Shown: positions 26,080-34,316 of the stretch, in pieces
Layout: each line of letters begins with the position of its first letter
Position numbering within the stretch: position 1 is the stretch's first letter
Notes under the pieces: generated by a model
Seen by the model: the letters and a program-made list of their open reading frames with translations, nothing else
Told to the model about the DNA's origin: nothing
The model's database searches: none
Position numbers and translations under genes: made by a program
NCBI RefSeq assembly: GCF_034674885.1
Contig: NZ_JAUCDS010000006.1
Coordinates: 61,534 to 125,533, forward strand
DNA from: Castellaniella sp034674885
Lineage (GTDB): Bacteria > Pseudomonadota > Gammaproteobacteria > Burkholderiales > Burkholderiaceae_B
DNA length: 64,000 nucleotides
Direction of reading: 5' to 3'

Positions 26080-27210
26080 TCAGCCCCGTATCCCGGTGGC
26101 AGCGGGCTGGACGCTGCGCGGGACTCGATGCGTCAACCCCGCCAGCAAGTCGTTGGCAATAGTGCTGGAGGACCAGGCGACCGCATCCACAGACGGCCCG
26201 CCTTCGCCCCACAACACCACGGGGGAACCGACCCGCGCCTGGGGCACGGGGTCCAGATCGACGGACAGCATGTCCATCGACACCCGCCCGACCAGGCGGG
26301 TCTGGACACCCGCCACGACCACGGGAGTGCCGGTGATCGCATGGCGAGGATAGCCGTCCGCATAGCCGCAGGCCACGATCCCGACCCGCATGTCGTGGTC
26401 CGTGCGGAATGCATGCCCATAACCAATGGCCTCGCCGGCCGGCAGCACGTGCGTGCTGATGAGTTCCGAACTGAGCGTCATGGCAGGCAGCAGGCCCAGG
26501 GATTCGGCATCCCGGCCCACATAGGGGGATGCCCCGTACAGGCAGATGCCCGGGCGGACCCATTGGTCCTCGCCCGGCACGGCGAGCGCCAGCCCGGGAG
26601 ACAGGACCGCCGCCGAATTGCACACGCTGACCTGGCCGGGCAAGCCAGAAGTGACGCGAAGGAAGCAGGCCAGCTGCGCGCGCGTTACGGCCAGATCATC
26701 GTCCGCGCGGGCGAAATGCGTCATCTTGCCGACCTCCGACAGGATGCCGGCCGCCTGCAGCGCGCGCGCCCGATCAAACGCCACGCGGTATTCATCGGGC
26801 TGGAACCCCAGCCGATGCATGCCCGAATTGAGCATGACGTGCGCCGCGATGGCATCCCCGCCATGGGCCGCCAGCATATCCATCTGCGCAGAACTATGCA
26901 CCACCGTGCTGATCCCGTAGCGGACCAGGACATCCAGGTCGGCAGGCCTGAAGAAGCCTTCCAGCAGCAGGATGGGACGCCGCCAGCCCAATTCGCGGCA
27001 CCGCACGGCTTCCTGGATGTCCAGCAGGGCCAGGCCATCCGCAGCGGCGAAGCCGCGCACGGCGGCCTCCAGCCCATGCCCGTAGGCGTTGGCCTTCACA
27101 ACCGCCCAGATGCGGGCTGCCGCCCCGTCGGTCGCCAGGCGATCGGTCACGCGGGCCAGGTTGTGCGCCAGGGCCTGCAGGTGAACCGTGGCAAGAATCG
27201 GACGCGACAT
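26080..27210 (-). CDS. alr: Alanine racemase
   Basis: 376 residues from the ATG at 27210 (MSRPILATVHLQALAHNL); the open frame continues 35 codons above without family likeness. PLP lysine is Lys39 (AVVKANAYGHG), and the catalytic Tyr lies in AIGYGHAFRT. The enzyme interconverts L- and D-alanine for peptidoglycan. It follows dsdA on the same strand by 13 nt. Paired with a D-serine dehydratase, it could be the catabolic DadX-type or the biosynthetic Alr; the sequence does not decide. Confidence 0.93.
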   Translation of the reverse strand: MSRPILATVHLQALAHNLARVTDRLATDGAAARIWAVVKANAYGHGLEAAVRGFAAADGLALLDIQEAVRCRELGWRRPILLLEGFFRPADLDVLVRYGISTVVHSSAQMDMLAAHGGDAIAAHVMLNSGMHRLGFQPDEYRVAFDRARALQAAGILSEVGKMTHFARADDDLAVTRAQLACFLRVTSGLPGQVSVCNSAAVLSPGLALAVPGEDQWVRPGICLYGASPYVGRDAESLGLLPAMTLSSELISTHVLPAGEAIGYGHAFRTDHDMRVGIVACGYADGYPRHAITGTPVVVAGVQTRLVGRVSMDMLSVDLDPVPQARVGSPVVLWGEGGPSVDAVAWSSSTIANDLLAGLTHRVPRSVQPAATGIRG

Positions 27211-27223
27211 GGTGGCTCCTCGG

Positions 27224-28534
27224 TCAGGAGCGGGGCCGCCCCCGCTCGCGAAAACCCTGACGGATGTCTTCCGGCACCAGGGACCCGCCAGTGCTCCAGA
27301 TGACATGCGTGGCATGATCCATGACGCGGGCCAGGCTATGGCGCTGCACGTAGCCTCGGCCCTGCTCCGTGTCCAGCACCTGCAGCGGCCCCCTCAGGCC
27401 GGTGGCCGCCGAGGGTTCCACATAAATGCCTTCCGTGTCCTCCAGACGCCAGGCGTCCGCATAGAACGTGTCTTCGTCCACTGTGAACACCCCTGACAAC
27501 AGGGACGCCATCAGCGGCGCCACCAGCGGCGAGGCCAGGCCCACGGCCAGGCCGTCGGCATCAGTGCGATTGTCCAGCCCGACGTCGTAGACCGACACCG
27601 GCTGCTGCGTGCCGCAGGCCAGCTGCACCAGCATGCAGGGCGAGGCGGTCGGCTCGACGAAGAACCCATGCACATAAGCGCCGAACAGTCGTTTCAGCCC
27701 ATACAGGATGCCGCCCGGTGCGCCGCCGACCCCGCAGGGCAGATAGACGAACAGGGGATGATCGGCATCCACGGGGCGGCCTTGCGCCTGCAGTTGCGCC
27801 TGCAGTTCCCGTGCGGCGGCCGCATAGCCCAGGAACAGCGCCTCGGAATGTTCATCGTCGACGAAGTGCGTGAGCGGATCCGTGTCCGCCAGGGCGCGGC
27901 CGGCCGCCACGGCCGACGCATAATCCCCCGGGTGTTCGACGACTTCGATGCCCCGGGCCCGCAGGCGCTGCTTTTTCCATTCCTTGGCATCCGCCGACAT
28001 GTGCACCACGGCACGCAAGCCCAGGCCGGCACCGATCATGCCGATGCTCAGGCCCAGATTGCCGGTGCTGCCCACCGCCACAGCATGCCGCCCGAGCACG
28101 GCCCGGGCCTCGGGGCTGGCCAGCACGCGCCGGTCGGTGCCGTCACGCAGCAGGCCGGCGTCGGTCGCGATCTGCTCGGCCAAGGTCAGGATTTCATGAA
28201 AGCCGCCGCGCGCCTTGACGGACCCGGCCACCGGCAGCGCATCGTCGCGCTTGAGCATCCAGAGGCCCGACGCCGGCTGGCCCAGGGCAGCCTGCAGGCG
28301 CGGAATCGGCGCCAGGGGCGAAGACAGGCGGCCCGCTGTGGATCGGAGCTCCGGGAAGACCTGCTCCAGCAGTCCCGCGCAACGACTGAAGCGGGCTTCG
28401 GCGACAGCAGGATCCAGGCCGGGGATGCGGCCAACGGCCTGCGGGTCGTACCCGGGATTCAGCCACAGCAGGGGCTGACGTTGCGCCAGCCCAGCCGGCA
28501 ACCCCGGATACCGGGTCGTGATGTCTGCATTCAT
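27224..28534 (-). CDS. dsdA: D-serine ammonia-lyase
   Basis: 436 residues (E. coli DsdA has 442), starting at the ATG of MNADITTRYPGLPAGLAQRQ. PLP lysine is in AGSVKARGGFHEI, and the phosphate-binding loop is PCGVGGAPGGILYG. The enzyme removes ammonia from D-serine to give pyruvate. It is located next to alanine racemase and downstream of the ubi genes; the 182-nt gap to ubiT suggests its own promoter. No DsdC-type regulator or DsdX transporter is adjacent, unlike E. coli. Confidence 0.92.
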   Translation of the reverse strand: MNADITTRYPGLPAGLAQRQPLLWLNPGYDPQAVGRIPGLDPAVAEARFSRCAGLLEQVFPELRSTAGRLSSPLAPIPRLQAALGQPASGLWMLKRDDALPVAGSVKARGGFHEILTLAEQIATDAGLLRDGTDRRVLASPEARAVLGRHAVAVGSTGNLGLSIGMIGAGLGLRAVVHMSADAKEWKKQRLRARGIEVVEHPGDYASAVAAGRALADTDPLTHFVDDEHSEALFLGYAAAARELQAQLQAQGRPVDADHPLFVYLPCGVGGAPGGILYGLKRLFGAYVHGFFVEPTASPCMLVQLACGTQQPVSVYDVGLDNRTDADGLAVGLASPLVAPLMASLLSGVFTVDEDTFYADAWRLEDTEGIYVEPSAATGLRGPLQVLDTEQGRGYVQRHSLARVMDHATHVIWSTGGSLVPEDIRQGFRERGRPRS

Positions 28535-28716
28535 GAAGGGTTCCTGTCCGGCGGAGCCCCAGTGCCCCGCCCATGGCCTCGGAGACCGGCCTGAGCGCCG
28601 GCAAGGCGCGCCATGATACATGGCTTCGCGGCCATCACCCCCTATGATGCCTCATTTTGAGTCGGCGCAATCATCGTCCGACAGGGACACAAGGTCTTCC
28701 CTTTGCCACCTGCGCA

Positions 28717-29229
28717 TCAGGCGGCAGGCCCCTGAGACCGAGGCATGAACGGCCCACCCAGGCGCTGGCGTGCAGCCTGCGCCACGTCCCGCAGCACCGC
28801 CTTGGGATGGAAGACGGCCAGATCGATGGAATCCAGCGTGTTCTTCACCATCAGACCCAGCTCGGTATCGCCTTCGATCACCAGGCGGCGGCTGAAGAAC
28901 AGGGTATCGGGGTCTTCCGTGCGCTGCAGCAGATTATAGAAATCCACGGCATCGGCGCGCAGAGTCAGATCCGGCTCGGCATCGCCGTGCCGGGCGGCGC
29001 GAAAGGCCCGGTCGCGCCAGGTGTAATCGAAGCAGACCTGCGCGTCGGCGACGTGAATGCGCAGCGACCGGCCTTCCAGCATGTGCAGGGTATCCGGGTG
29101 CAGATGGCGCGCCAGCACCAGATTCAGGCCAGTGACGAACAGCAGGGATCCGGGATAACGAGGCAGATGCCCCAGGGCCTGGGCCAGGGGCTGGGGAACG
29201 CGGTAGGCGGGATGGCCGGGATTTTGCAT
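28717..29229 (-). CDS. ubiT: UbiT: SCP2-domain accessory factor of anaerobic ubiquinone synthesis
   Basis: 170 residues with the SCP2 lipid-binding domain of the YhbT/UbiT family: the segment RSLRIHVADAQVCFDYTW and the closing TLFFSRRLVIEGDTELGLMVKNTLDS are typical. In E. coli UbiT binds the ubiquinone intermediates and is needed for oxygen-independent ubiquinone synthesis with UbiU and UbiV. It is 37 nt after ubiV on the same strand. Confidence 0.88.
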   Translation of the reverse strand: MQNPGHPAYRVPQPLAQALGHLPRYPGSLLFVTGLNLVLARHLHPDTLHMLEGRSLRIHVADAQVCFDYTWRDRAFRAARHGDAEPDLTLRADAVDFYNLLQRTEDPDTLFFSRRLVIEGDTELGLMVKNTLDSIDLAVFHPKAVLRDVAQAARQRLGGPFMPRSQGPAA

Positions 29230-29266
29230 GATCGGACTCGTGAGTTATCGGGAAGAAGGCCGGTCG

Positions 29267-30283
29267 TCAGGCGACGGCGCGCGCCCTCACCCCAGGGGTT
29301 CGGCTATCGGGCGCCGGCGACGCAACCACGTCCCCGGGGCGCACCATGTCCAGCCCGGGACGGTCGTGCCAATAGCCGTTGCACGGCCCGGCCGGCATCA
29401 GCGGGACCAGTCGTTGATGCGCATCGACAGCGGACTCGCGCCCATCCAGCACCGACCGGAACGCCGCGACGACCTGCTCCATGTGCTGCGACTGGGGGCT
29501 CAGGCGCAACACGTCCACGCCCAGATCGCGCAGTTCATCGATCTCATGGATCAGTGTGTGCACCAGCGCCGACTGGGTCTGGATGCCATTGATGGTCAGG
29601 AACGCCTGGGATTCCTTGGTCTCCAGCAGCAGGCCATCGGGGTGGTCCATGCAGACGTACTGACAGTTGTCCTTGGGGAAATTTCGGTTGCGGGCAGTGA
29701 AGCAGCGGGCGGAAAAAGCCAGCGGCATGCGGCCGTAGGCGAAGACTTCGGTCTGCAGGCCGGCGGGCCGATCCTGCTGCAGCTGCGTCAGCCCCGAACG
29801 CCCCATTTCCAGCGGCATCACCCAACGGGTCGCGCCCTGGGCGGCGATCACCTCGAGCGTGGGCTTGCTGTAGATATTCAAGAAGGGACCGGCAATGAAA
29901 TCGCGCCCCAACGCTGCGCGGCCTGCGGCTGCTTGCTCGCCTTGGGGCGGCCCGGCGGCGAAAAGATGCTCCTGCACCAGGCGCACGGCCCCCATGTCGT
30001 TGGCCTCGATGCCGTAGCGTTCGTTTTCCGCGATCTTGCGCAGGATGTTCAGGTCGTTGCCGGATTCCAGCAACACCTGGGTCGACAGGATCGGCGTCTT
30101 GCCGGCCTGGGCCAGCATGTCGGCGACCTCGATCCAGTCCGGCAAGCGCAGCTCGTGGCGCCGCGAACAGACGGTTTCCCCCAGGTAGACGATATCGACC
30201 GGCCAGTCGCACACGGCCGCGTAGAACTCCAGGGTGGTGACGCGAGGCCAATAGTATTGCAGGGGCCCCAGGGCGATTTTCAT
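29267..30283 (-). CDS. ubiV: UbiV: U32-peptidase-like Fe-S protein of anaerobic ubiquinone hydroxylation
   Basis: 338 residues from the ATG at 30283 (MKIALGPLQYYWPRVTTLEF). Four cysteines line up with the [4Fe-4S] ligands of E. coli UbiV: Cys39 (ETVCSRRH), then Cys194, Cys207 and Cys211 (SARC, then NFPKDNCQYVC), with the same 13- and 4-residue spacing. With UbiU it forms the complex that hydroxylates ubiquinone precursors using prephenate instead of oxygen. The gene is between ubiT and ubiU. Confidence 0.92.
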   Translation of the reverse strand: MKIALGPLQYYWPRVTTLEFYAAVCDWPVDIVYLGETVCSRRHELRLPDWIEVADMLAQAGKTPILSTQVLLESGNDLNILRKIAENERYGIEANDMGAVRLVQEHLFAAGPPQGEQAAAGRAALGRDFIAGPFLNIYSKPTLEVIAAQGATRWVMPLEMGRSGLTQLQQDRPAGLQTEVFAYGRMPLAFSARCFTARNRNFPKDNCQYVCMDHPDGLLLETKESQAFLTINGIQTQSALVHTLIHEIDELRDLGVDVLRLSPQSQHMEQVVAAFRSVLDGRESAVDAHQRLVPLMPAGPCNGYWHDRPGLDMVRPGDVVASPAPDSRTPGVRARAVA

Positions 30284-30359
30284 GACAGTTTCCTCGTGCG
30301 CAATGGGCGGGGCAGCCCGTGCCTCCCGTCCGGAGGCCGGGTGCATGCCCCGCGCGGAA

Positions 30360-31415
30360 TCATTTCCACGGCCGGTGATAGGCCCCCAGCGTGTGCTGCT
30401 GGCCTTCGGCGACTTTGTTCAGTTCGGCCATCCAGGACGGATGCACGGAATAGCGGGCCGGGTTGGCGCGGGCCTGGTCGATGGCCTGGCGCCAGACCCG
30501 CGTGACCTGCGCCACGTAGGCGGGGCTGCGCTGGCGGCCTTCGATCTTGATGGCCCGCACCCCCATGGCCATCAGCCGGGGCAGCAGTTCCAGGGTGTTC
30601 AGGCTGGTGGGCTCTTCCAGGGCATAGTAGTTTTCGCCCGCCACATCGAAGCGGCCTTTGCACAAGGTGGGATAGCCAGCGTTCTCGCCCTGGTCGTAGC
30701 GGTCGATCAGCACCGAGTTCAGGCGGGATTCCAGCCCCCGGTCGGTCTGCTGCCAGCGCACGTGCTTGGCGGGCGAGCAGACCCCATGCGTATTGGGCGA
30801 TTCGCCGGTCGCATAGGACGACAGGGCGCAACGGCCCTCTACCATGACGCACAGGCTGCCGAAACCGAAGACCTCGATTTCCACCGGCGTGTTGTCGCAC
30901 ACCTGCTGCACCTGGGCCACCGACAGCACGCGCGGCAGCACCGCCCGGGCCACGCCGAAGCGTTCGTGATAGAAGCGGATGGCCTCGTGGTTGGTGGCCG
31001 AGCCCTGCACGGACAGGTGCAGGCGCAGGCCCGGATAGCGGGCGTGGGTGTAGGCCATCAGGCCGGGATCGGCCATGATGATGGCGTCCACGCCGGCATC
31101 GGCCGCGCGGTCCACGGCCTGCTGCCACAGGCGCCAGGCATCGGGCTGCGGGTAGGTGTTCAGCGCCAGCAGGACCTTGCGCTGCCGGTCGTGGGCATAG
31201 CGGATGCCCTGGGCGATGGCGGCGGCATCGAAATTCAGGCCGGCGAAGTTGCGCGCATTGGTCGCATCGCGGAAACCCAGGTAGACGCAATCGGCGCCCT
31301 CGTCCACGGCGGACTTCAGAGCCGGCAGGCTACCCGCCGGGCAGACAAGCTCAAAACCGGATGGATCGTGGCGAGGCACGACGCCGGGACGGGCGGAGGA
31401 AGGCAATGCAGACAT
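30360..31415 (-). CDS. ubiU: UbiU: U32-peptidase-like Fe-S protein of anaerobic ubiquinone hydroxylation
   Basis: 351 residues from the ATG at 31415 with CAGGA upstream. The four Fe-S cysteines are Cys189, Cys196, Cys213 and Cys252, with intervals of 7, 17 and 39, identical to those of E. coli UbiU. The N-terminal TIM-barrel-like section begins FELVCPAGSLPALKSAVDEGADCVYLG. First gene of the leftward ubiUVT operon; an FNR-like box lies about 100 nt upstream, consistent with an anaerobically used pathway. Confidence 0.93.
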   Translation of the reverse strand: MSALPSSARPGVVPRHDPSGFELVCPAGSLPALKSAVDEGADCVYLGFRDATNARNFAGLNFDAAAIAQGIRYAHDRQRKVLLALNTYPQPDAWRLWQQAVDRAADAGVDAIIMADPGLMAYTHARYPGLRLHLSVQGSATNHEAIRFYHERFGVARAVLPRVLSVAQVQQVCDNTPVEIEVFGFGSLCVMVEGRCALSSYATGESPNTHGVCSPAKHVRWQQTDRGLESRLNSVLIDRYDQGENAGYPTLCKGRFDVAGENYYALEEPTSLNTLELLPRLMAMGVRAIKIEGRQRSPAYVAQVTRVWRQAIDQARANPARYSVHPSWMAELNKVAEGQQHTLGAYHRPWK

Positions 31416-31511
31416 GAAACATCCTGACGGTTCGGGCCGTGCAGGCGGGTATGCCGTCAGGCCCTGCATCGGCAATAGCGGGCACTATGCATCATCCGGC
31501 AAGCGCAGACC

Positions 31512-31525
31512 TTAATCCGCATCAA
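31512..31525. promoter_or_regulatory. FNR-type box between ubiU and the DUF2249/membrane-protein operon
   Basis: TTAAT-CCGC-ATCAA differs from the FNR consensus at one base. It lies 97 nt above the ubiU ATG and 84 nt above the start at 31610, so it could act on either divergent operon. Confidence 0.6.
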
Positions 31526-31609
31526 GGGAATCGGCATTCGGCACGCGGTTTTCGGCAGTAGCCGGCTGCCCGTCGTGTAAGGTAACGGCTTGAACCGAGA
31601 GGACCCTGT

Positions 31610-31831
31610 ATGGCTATGCCCGACATCACCCTGGACGTGCGCGGACTGCCTCCGCCCGAACCCCTGGAACACTGCCTGGAAGCGCTGGCCGACCTGGTCC
31701 CGGGCCAGCGGCTGAACATGCTGATCGACCGCGAACCCTATCCCCTGTACGCGATGCTGGACCGAGACGGATTCCAGCATGCCTGCACGTTCGAGGACAC
31801 CCATTTCCAGGTCTCGATCTGGATCGACTGA
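31610..31831 (+). CDS. DUF2249 domain protein (second copy)
   Basis: 73 residues: ITLDVRGLPPPEPLEHCLEALADLVPGQRLNMLIDREPYPLYAMLDRDGF. It is a compact form of the TusA-like fold with DxRGLPPPEP in the place of the TusA CPxP motif: no catalytic cysteine there. Two nucleotides separate it from the multi-pass membrane protein gene, so the pair is one transcript. The domain pair is typical for anaerobic or nitrogen-oxide-related loci, but its function is unknown. Confidence 0.75.
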   Translation: MAMPDITLDVRGLPPPEPLEHCLEALADLVPGQRLNMLIDREPYPLYAMLDRDGFQHACTFEDTHFQVSIWID

Positions 31832-31833
31832 CA

Positions 31834-33192
31834 ATGCAGCGCGCTCTGGATTTCGACAAGACCCCGGCACTGGGGGTTCCACTGCCCTTCTTTCTGAACG
31901 TGCCGCTGTTCGGCCTGCTGGCCGGGCTGCTGGCAACCTGGACGGGCCCGCAGGCGTTCTCGTCGCGCTGGGCGGCGCAGGCCCTGGCGTTGACCCACCT
32001 ATGGACGCTCGGCATCCTGGGCAGCGCCATGCTGGGCGCGCTGATCCAGATCCTGGCCGTGGCCTGCAACGTGCCCGTCACCCCCGCCCGCGCCGTCGCC
32101 AGAAGCGTCCATGCCCTGCTGACGCTGGGCACGCTGGCCCTGGCAGCCGGATTCCTGTGGTGGGCCCCCTGGGCCTGGACATCGGCCGTGATCCTGCTGG
32201 GCCTGGCGTTCGGCATTTATCTGACGGCCCTGGGCCGCGCGCTATGGCTGCATCGCGCCCAGGTCTACAAGGGCGCCCGGGAAATCCTGGTGCCGGTGCG
32301 GGGCGCCTTGCTGGCCCTGGCGCTGACCGTGGCCCTGGGCCTGATCATGGCTGCCGCGCTGGGGCTGGGAACGGGATTGCCCACCTGGGTGGACAGCCAT
32401 GTCCTGTGGGGGCTGCTGGGCTGGGGCGGGCTGCTGCTGATGGGCATGTCGTTCCAGCTGCTGCCGATCTTCCAGCTGACCGAACTCTACCCCAAGCCGC
32501 TGACCCGCTGGCTGCCGCTGCTGATCCCCGGCCTGCTGCTGGCCTGGACGGCGCTGAACGCGTCGACAGGCCTGCCACGCCTGATGCTCGAAACCGTCGA
32601 GCTGCTGCTGACCGGCGCCTACGTCACCTGGATCGCCGCGTCCCTGCACCGCCTGGCCACCCGCAAGCGCCCCACGGCCGAACCCACGACGCTGTTCTGG
32701 TTCACCGGCCTGGCCTGCCTGCTGGCCTGCGCGCCCGCCTGGGTCTGGATGCGCCACGGCCAGGCACCGCAGGCAGCCATGGTGCTGGGCGTCCTGCTGA
32801 TCGTCGGCGGCCTGGGGGCGATCATCCACGGCATGCTGTACAAGATCGTGCCCTTCCTGCTGTGGAAACACGCCCAGGACGCCATGGTCATCCCGGCCCG
32901 CGATCCGGGCCAGGCGCGCGTCTACCTGAAGGTCCTGCCCAAGATGGCGGCCTACATCCCCGAACGGCCCGCCCAGTGGCACTGGGCGCTGTACGTGCTG
33001 GTCGTCCTGTCCTGGACGCTGGCGGCGGCCGGCTGGACCCCGGCGGGCCAGGCGGCGGGGCCCCTGCTGCTGGCATCAGCCCTGCTGCTGGCCTGGAACC
33101 TGGGCCGGGCGCTGCGGCTGTACCGCCAGACACTGCAGGCCATGGCGGCGCTGCCACATCATGCGGCTTACGCCCAGGCTCAGCCGCGATAG
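31834..33192 (+). CDS. Multi-pass membrane protein, possibly NnrS or heme-copper-like
   Basis: 452 residues with about twelve hydrophobic segments covering most of the length. Conserved-looking histidines and aromatic residues lie in membrane context (THLWTLG, DSHVLWGLLGW, IHGMLYKIVPFLLWKH). This is reminiscent of the polytopic, heme-containing NnrS family and of catalytic subunits of heme-copper oxidases, but I could not identify a complete set of metal ligands. It is cotranscribed with a DUF2249 protein and faces the Fnr gene, overlapping its 3' end by 13 nt. Role in anaerobic respiration or nitric oxide tolerance is an inference. Confidence 0.55.
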   Translation: MQRALDFDKTPALGVPLPFFLNVPLFGLLAGLLATWTGPQAFSSRWAAQALALTHLWTLGILGSAMLGALIQILAVACNVPVTPARAVARSVHALLTLGTLALAAGFLWWAPWAWTSAVILLGLAFGIYLTALGRALWLHRAQVYKGAREILVPVRGALLALALTVALGLIMAAALGLGTGLPTWVDSHVLWGLLGWGGLLLMGMSFQLLPIFQLTELYPKPLTRWLPLLIPGLLLAWTALNASTGLPRLMLETVELLLTGAYVTWIAASLHRLATRKRPTAEPTTLFWFTGLACLLACAPAWVWMRHGQAPQAAMVLGVLLIVGGLGAIIHGMLYKIVPFLLWKHAQDAMVIPARDPGQARVYLKVLPKMAAYIPERPAQWHWALYVLVVLSWTLAAAGWTPAGQAAGPLLLASALLLAWNLGRALRLYRQTLQAMAALPHHAAYAQAQPR

Positions 33193-33818
33193 GATCTCAA
33201 CCCCTCAACATTCAGCACCGTAAATTCCCGCCCCCGCACGCGGATCAGGCCACGTTCGCTCAGTTCGCGCAGGATGCGGGAAAAGTGTTCCGGCGTCAGG
33301 TTCAGGCGTGAAGCGATGACGGACTTGCTGATCTCGATGCGAAACGGCTGCCCGGCCTGGCCGGGCCATTCGCGCATCAGGAAGGCGATCAGGCGCTGGG
33401 CGCCGGTATGCAGGGTATAGGCCTCGACGTCGCCCATCAGGCTGTAGAGTCGCCGGCTCAGGCCCGCCAGCATCTTGCGGGCCACGCCTGGGTGACGGTC
33501 GATCTGCTCGAACAGCACATCGCGCCCCACGTGCAGCAGCAGCGTGTCGCGCAGGGCCTCGGCCGTGACGATGTAGTTCTGGCCCATGAACATCAGGGCC
33601 TCGCCGAACCCGTCGCCCGGCCCGATCAGGCGCACGACGCGCTCGACCCCGGAAGCCGAGACGAACACCAGCTTGATCTGCCCGTAGACCACCACGTGGA
33701 AGCCCAGGCAGGGATCGCCCCGATGAAAGATGATCTCGCCACGGCGCGCCGAGATTTCGCTGGTTCCCAGCACGATCGGATCGAGGTCGGCCGTCGGCAG
33801 CTCGTTGAACAAGGGCAC
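33180..33818 (-). CDS. Crp/Fnr-family transcriptional regulator
   Basis: The conserved protein covers a cyclic nucleotide-binding-like sensor domain (LFNELPTADLDPIVLG to about 120) and a C-terminal HTH. The recognition helix LTPEHFSRILREL contains E-x-x-S-R, the FNR/Dnr pattern that reads TTGAT-N4-ATCAA. No cysteine cluster for an FNR-type [4Fe-4S] cluster is visible. The start is uncertain: there is no in-frame ATG close to the conserved part; the closest start is the GTG used here, at 33818, which would leave a very short N-terminus, and a longer frame runs on through the divergent gene. The ATG at 33846 is out of frame. I place it as an FNR/Dnr-like regulator of the boxes found in this window. 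Confidence 0.8.
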   Translation of the reverse strand: MPLFNELPTADLDPIVLGTSEISARRGEIIFHRGDPCLGFHVVVYGQIKLVFVSASGVERVVRLIGPGDGFGEALMFMGQNYIVTAEALRDTLLLHVGRDVLFEQIDRHPGVARKMLAGLSRRLYSLMGDVEAYTLHTGAQRLIAFLMREWPGQAGQPFRIEISKSVIASRLNLTPEHFSRILRELSERGLIRVRGREFTVLNVEGLRSYRG

Positions 33819-33914
33819 CTGGGCCAGCAGGTCCCGGATGCGCCCATGGCGCGGCGGATCATCGCCGGCTCGGGCCTGGCCACGCGGCGCCTGCGGATTG
33901 CTAGAATCCGAATC

Positions 33915-34316
33915 ATGATCCGCGCCTTGTACACCATCCTGGGCACGCTCGCCCTGGTGCTGGGCGTGCTGGGGATTTTCCTGCCCCTGCTGCCCACCAC
34001 GCCCTTTCTGCTGCTGGCGGCCTTCTGCTATATGCGCGGCTCGCGGCGCTTGCATGTCTGGCTGATGTCCCATCGTATCCTGGGTCCGTATATCCGCGAC
34101 TTCCAATCGGGGCGCGGCATCCCCTTGCGCAGCAAATGCGTGGCGCTGGCCCTGATGTGGCCGTCCCTGGCCATTTCAGCCTGGGTCATGCCCGTGCCCT
34201 GGGCCCGCTGGCTGCTGCTGATTCCAGGCATCGGCGTCACGATCTACCTGTGGCGCCTGCCGACGCGTCCCCGCGACGACCGGCCCGAATCCGACGATCA
34301 GATCAATTTCGAATAG
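33915..34316 (+). CDS. YbaN-family (DUF454) small inner-membrane protein
   Basis: 133 residues, four predicted membrane segments, with the family's characteristic GIFLPLLPTTPFLLLAAFCYMRGSRR and the ISAWVMPVPWARWLLLIP end. The function of the family is not established. It is divergent from the Crp/Fnr gene and its 3' end overlaps the hemN 3' end by 19 nt. Confidence 0.88.
   Translation: MIRALYTILGTLALVLGVLGIFLPLLPTTPFLLLAAFCYMRGSRRLHVWLMSHRILGPYIRDFQSGRGIPLRSKCVALALMWPSLAISAWVMPVPWARWLLLIPGIGVTIYLWRLPTRPRDDRPESDDQINFE

Noticed and set aside
28640..28716. FNR-type box in front of dsdA (TTGAGTCGGCGCAA)
   Set aside because: The right half-site CGCAA does not match ATCAA well enough, and D-serine breakdown has no reason to be anaerobic.
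33626..34000. Alternative frame starting at the ATG 33846 (MGASGTCWPRC)
   Set aside because: The translation is Arg/Cys/Trp-rich with no domain; the Crp/Fnr sequence is in the neighbouring frame.
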